Source: Symbiodinium natans
Lineage: Eukaryota > Sar > Dinophyceae > Suessiales > Symbiodiniaceae
Assembly (NCBI GenBank): GCA_905221605.1
Contig: CAJNDS010002410.1
Span: 1 to 20,651, forward strand
Length of the DNA stretch: 20,651 bases
Direction of reading: 5' to 3'
Part shown: positions 18,431 to 20,651 of the stretch, one piece after another
Position numbering within the stretch: the first letter of the stretch is position 1
Layout: every line of letters begins with the position of its first letter
The notes under the pieces: generated by a model
What the model was told of the DNA's origin: nothing
Database searches by the model: none
What the model saw: the letters and a program-made list of their open reading frames with translations, nothing else
Position numbers and translations under genes: made by a program

Positions 18431-19039
18431 TCAGACCTGGATTAGAGTAATTGGAGACACCGACCCGCAGCTTTTATCCCATAGTCGGAAGAGTTGCTTG
18501 TCATCAAATTGAAACGAAAAGTTGCTTGCGAAATCGTGTGATTTTTGTCTTGTGCCGAGTGTGGGCTGCCCTTCGTCACTCAGGCCGTTACATGACCTAC
18601 TGAAAGCCACTCCTACACGACAGCTCCTCCTGCATCGGATTGATGTCGTCCGCTTGCCCGTCTGCGGCATCACCTGGTCAGCGGCTGCATTTGCGCGACT
18701 TGGAGTATGACAGGTCAAGGACATGAGAAAGGACGTGCCGGCTGTTTGGAGCATCAGAATAGCCGGACAAAATCTTGCTTTGTTGCGTTCGTCGTGTGCT
18801 AGTTGCGTGGGGCAATGCCTGTGGGCGGCAACGTTTCCATTCGCGGAGTCTCCTCCTTTGCGGTCACGGGCGGTGGCTCCTGTCTGGCTGAAATCCAGCG
18901 CCAGCGACATGCAACAAGCATCAACAATTCCCGATGCTGGAAACAAGTGGTGTCTGGTGACTAGTCTGAATATGCCTGTGTAGAGGTTCGGGTGTGATGC
19001 GTATCTGGATATGTCTGGATCCAAGATAGCCTCCCCCAC
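18431..19039 (-). other. Long open frame of unknown status (202 codons)
   Basis: The longest uninterrupted frame in this gap reads MGEAILDPDISRYASHPNLY... through LFRLWDKSCG. No domain is recognised. The plus strand is also almost fully open from 18522 to 18983, with one stop at 18708, so base composition or an old mobile-element remnant could explain both. I cannot choose a strand. Confidence 0.2.
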
Positions 19040-20052
19040 ATGCAGCTACTACATAGCGATTCTGTCACAGCTAACCCCCGTTGAACGTCCTCTGCAGCCT
19101 TTGCCTCATCAAGTCCAGCTGCCTGCGCGCGAGTGCATCTGTGAAATGGACTTCGGCAAGACAGTGAGTGAGTGGCCTGAGTGTTGGGCACCGCAGCTGT
19201 CTGTGAAGAATCCTCGCCTCAGGAAGCACTGAAACTCACGACTGGGGGATCAGTCGGCAGCATTCTTAGTACGACCAAGCAGCCATCTACCGGCGGGACC
19301 ATCGGCAGCACTACTGCGCCCTGCATGCCGGACAAACTCTCGACGTCATGAATATGCCGCAATATGCCATACTGCGACTTCCTGACTCAAAGTGTCCTGT
19401 TTCTCCTCGGCTGGGAACACCGCCGCTGCTTCGCGTGCTGTCGCTCCCGAGCCTGAGCTGCAATATCATAGCTGGAAGTGCTACATGTCGTTAGGGCGCT
19501 CGCCTCAAGTGCGTGGGCACGCACGGTAGCCACTAGCTGCAGCACGGATGCGATCGGATGCGGGATCCTCTGGCAGATCCTGTCAGCAACTAGGCATGCG
19601 CACAGATGCTGTTTGGCTGCTACCCGTGACCCCTTGCCCAGAGCTGATCACAAAGAGTCTCGACGACTAAGCGACGTGCCCACTGCTCGGGTGGGGACGG
19701 AAGCTGGATGTCTATGCCTGGGTCACCTGACCGGCGGCGAGCATGAACAAGTTTATATATCTGCGTCCGGACTTGCTAGGGCACTTTAGTCCTATTTCGC
19801 GATGCGGCGAACCTGCATAACAAGATGCTTTTGCCGTGAAGTACCGCTACGATGACTTTGTTGCGAGAGTTTGGGTCTTACGTCAGCGACGGTATGACAG
19901 TGACTATGACTAAGATGCGCCTAGCAACTTCGAGGCAGCCCTAACCTCCTTTTGTGATGGGCTTTGACACCCAAACTGCACCTCACGCTCAGGGCCGTTC
20001 GTGCCCTATAGAACCCTCAACCTGGCAAGGAAGCCGGTAGAACACGTATGCC

Positions 20053-20651
20053 TTATTCATCCTTGTTCTGATTTTGATCCTTTTCGACGCCGCGTGTGGG
20101 ACGTTGGATGGGAGCCAGTGCTGCAAAGGTGCCCCAGGGCTCTTCTGGCACATCGTTCGCTGACACGGGTTCCTGCACCACATACAACAGGCATGCAACA
20201 TCCAGTAAGAAACAGCATGTACAGCCACTCTCCCGAGCCCACACCCCACCCAGCAATCACCTAGCGCGTCACTATACTTGATACATCCAAAGAAAGAATG
20301 TCGGACTCTCAGGCAGACCCCAGAGGCCTGGTCACTCAGCTTCTCTTTTGAAGCTTCACCTGGGCGTACAAGAAGGCGCTGTGTATTATATGGCATTGCG
20401 CGACAGAGCCTTTGAGCTCCTTAGACGCCCATGGCTGGAACACTCGTTTTTCTGTAGCTGCTAGTCGAGCTGCCGGAGCCTCCTACACTGTCCTACACGT
20501 GCGTAGTTGTATGCTTCTTCTGGACAGCTCTGGGTCACGAAAGCCGGCGGATGATAGTAGCACCACCCGCCTCCAGCTGGCGAGGTGGCTTCAGCATGCC
20601 CAGGTGACTCCTGCGATGCTAAGTTACCACTGCAGGTACATCACGAACTTG
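20053..20651 (-). CDS. Unrecognised gene, 3' end only (starts beyond the right edge)
   Basis: Four minus-strand exons join in phase 0. 20628-20651 (QVRDVPAV, then GTAACT donor). 20497-20610 (ESPGHAEATSPAGGGWCYYH, then PPAFVTQSCPEEAYNYAR, GTAGGA donor). 20360-20434 (PWASKELKGSVAQCHIIHSA, then FLYAQ, CAG|GTGAAG donor). 20053-20172 (EPVSANDVPEEPWGTFAALA, then PIQRPTRGVEKDQNQNKDE and TAA). All four introns or acceptors are canonical GT-AG with agreeing phase, so a real gene is likely. The visible part is soluble, the end is hydrophilic, and no family is recognised. Same strand as all the other genes. Confidence 0.55.

Larger units (their letters stand above)
17873..20052. other. Intergenic region of about 2.2 kb
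   Basis: Lies between the right-edge gene's stop and the kinase start. It contains the (GGGT)8 tract (17969-18000), a region open on both strands (18431-19039), and a short plus-strand coding-like stretch near 19829-19917. I found no recognisable domain or RNA gene. It probably holds the kinase promoter and the right-edge gene's 3' UTR. Confidence 0.45.

Noticed and set aside
1-20651. tRNA, rRNA, CRISPR array or bacterial operon features
   Set aside because: No cloverleaf with a TTCGA arm, no rRNA-like sequence and no regularly spaced repeats were seen. Intron-rich genes exclude a bacterial source.

Overview
The window looks like nuclear DNA from a photosynthetic dinoflagellate (Symbiodiniaceae-like). 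Four things point there: a plastid light-harvesting gene with a signal-plus-transit leader and an FVP motif; very short exons and introns, many opening with GC or GA instead of GT; AG splice acceptors only a few bases upstream of several start codons, as expected for spliced-leader trans-splicing; and every gene I can support lies on the minus strand, in a one-way array.

Layout in transcription order (right to left). 20651-20053: 3' end of an unrecognised gene that enters from outside. 20052-17870: intergenic, with a region open on both strands (18431-19039) and a (GGGT)8 tract (17969-18000). 17834-12954: a multi-exon STE-type protein kinase with C-terminal armadillo-like repeats, matching the MAP3K-epsilon/Cdc7 (septation-initiation) architecture. 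12953-12000: intergenic, with a dispersed GGGGTACC/GGGGTCCC repeat. 11949-6251: at least 20 small coding segments that I assemble as one gene, with an N-terminal J-domain (HPD motif) followed by several membrane segments like those of the TMEM185 (Fragile-X-F) family. 5208-3687: a two-module chlorophyll a/c light-harvesting protein. 3469-1733: an ankyrin-repeat protein with an upstream exon of uncertain assignment. 1135-1: 5' part of an unrecognised membrane-protein gene that runs off the left edge.

The genes do not form a pathway: photosynthesis, cell-division-type signalling, chaperone/membrane function and ankyrin scaffolding. What they share is orientation and gene architecture. Exon joins were derived by eye from reading frame, splice-site dinucleotides and phase agreement. 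Those inside the kinase domain, the armadillo region, the J-domain and the light-harvesting gene are the strongest, because they restore family motifs. The rest are models to be tested with transcripts.
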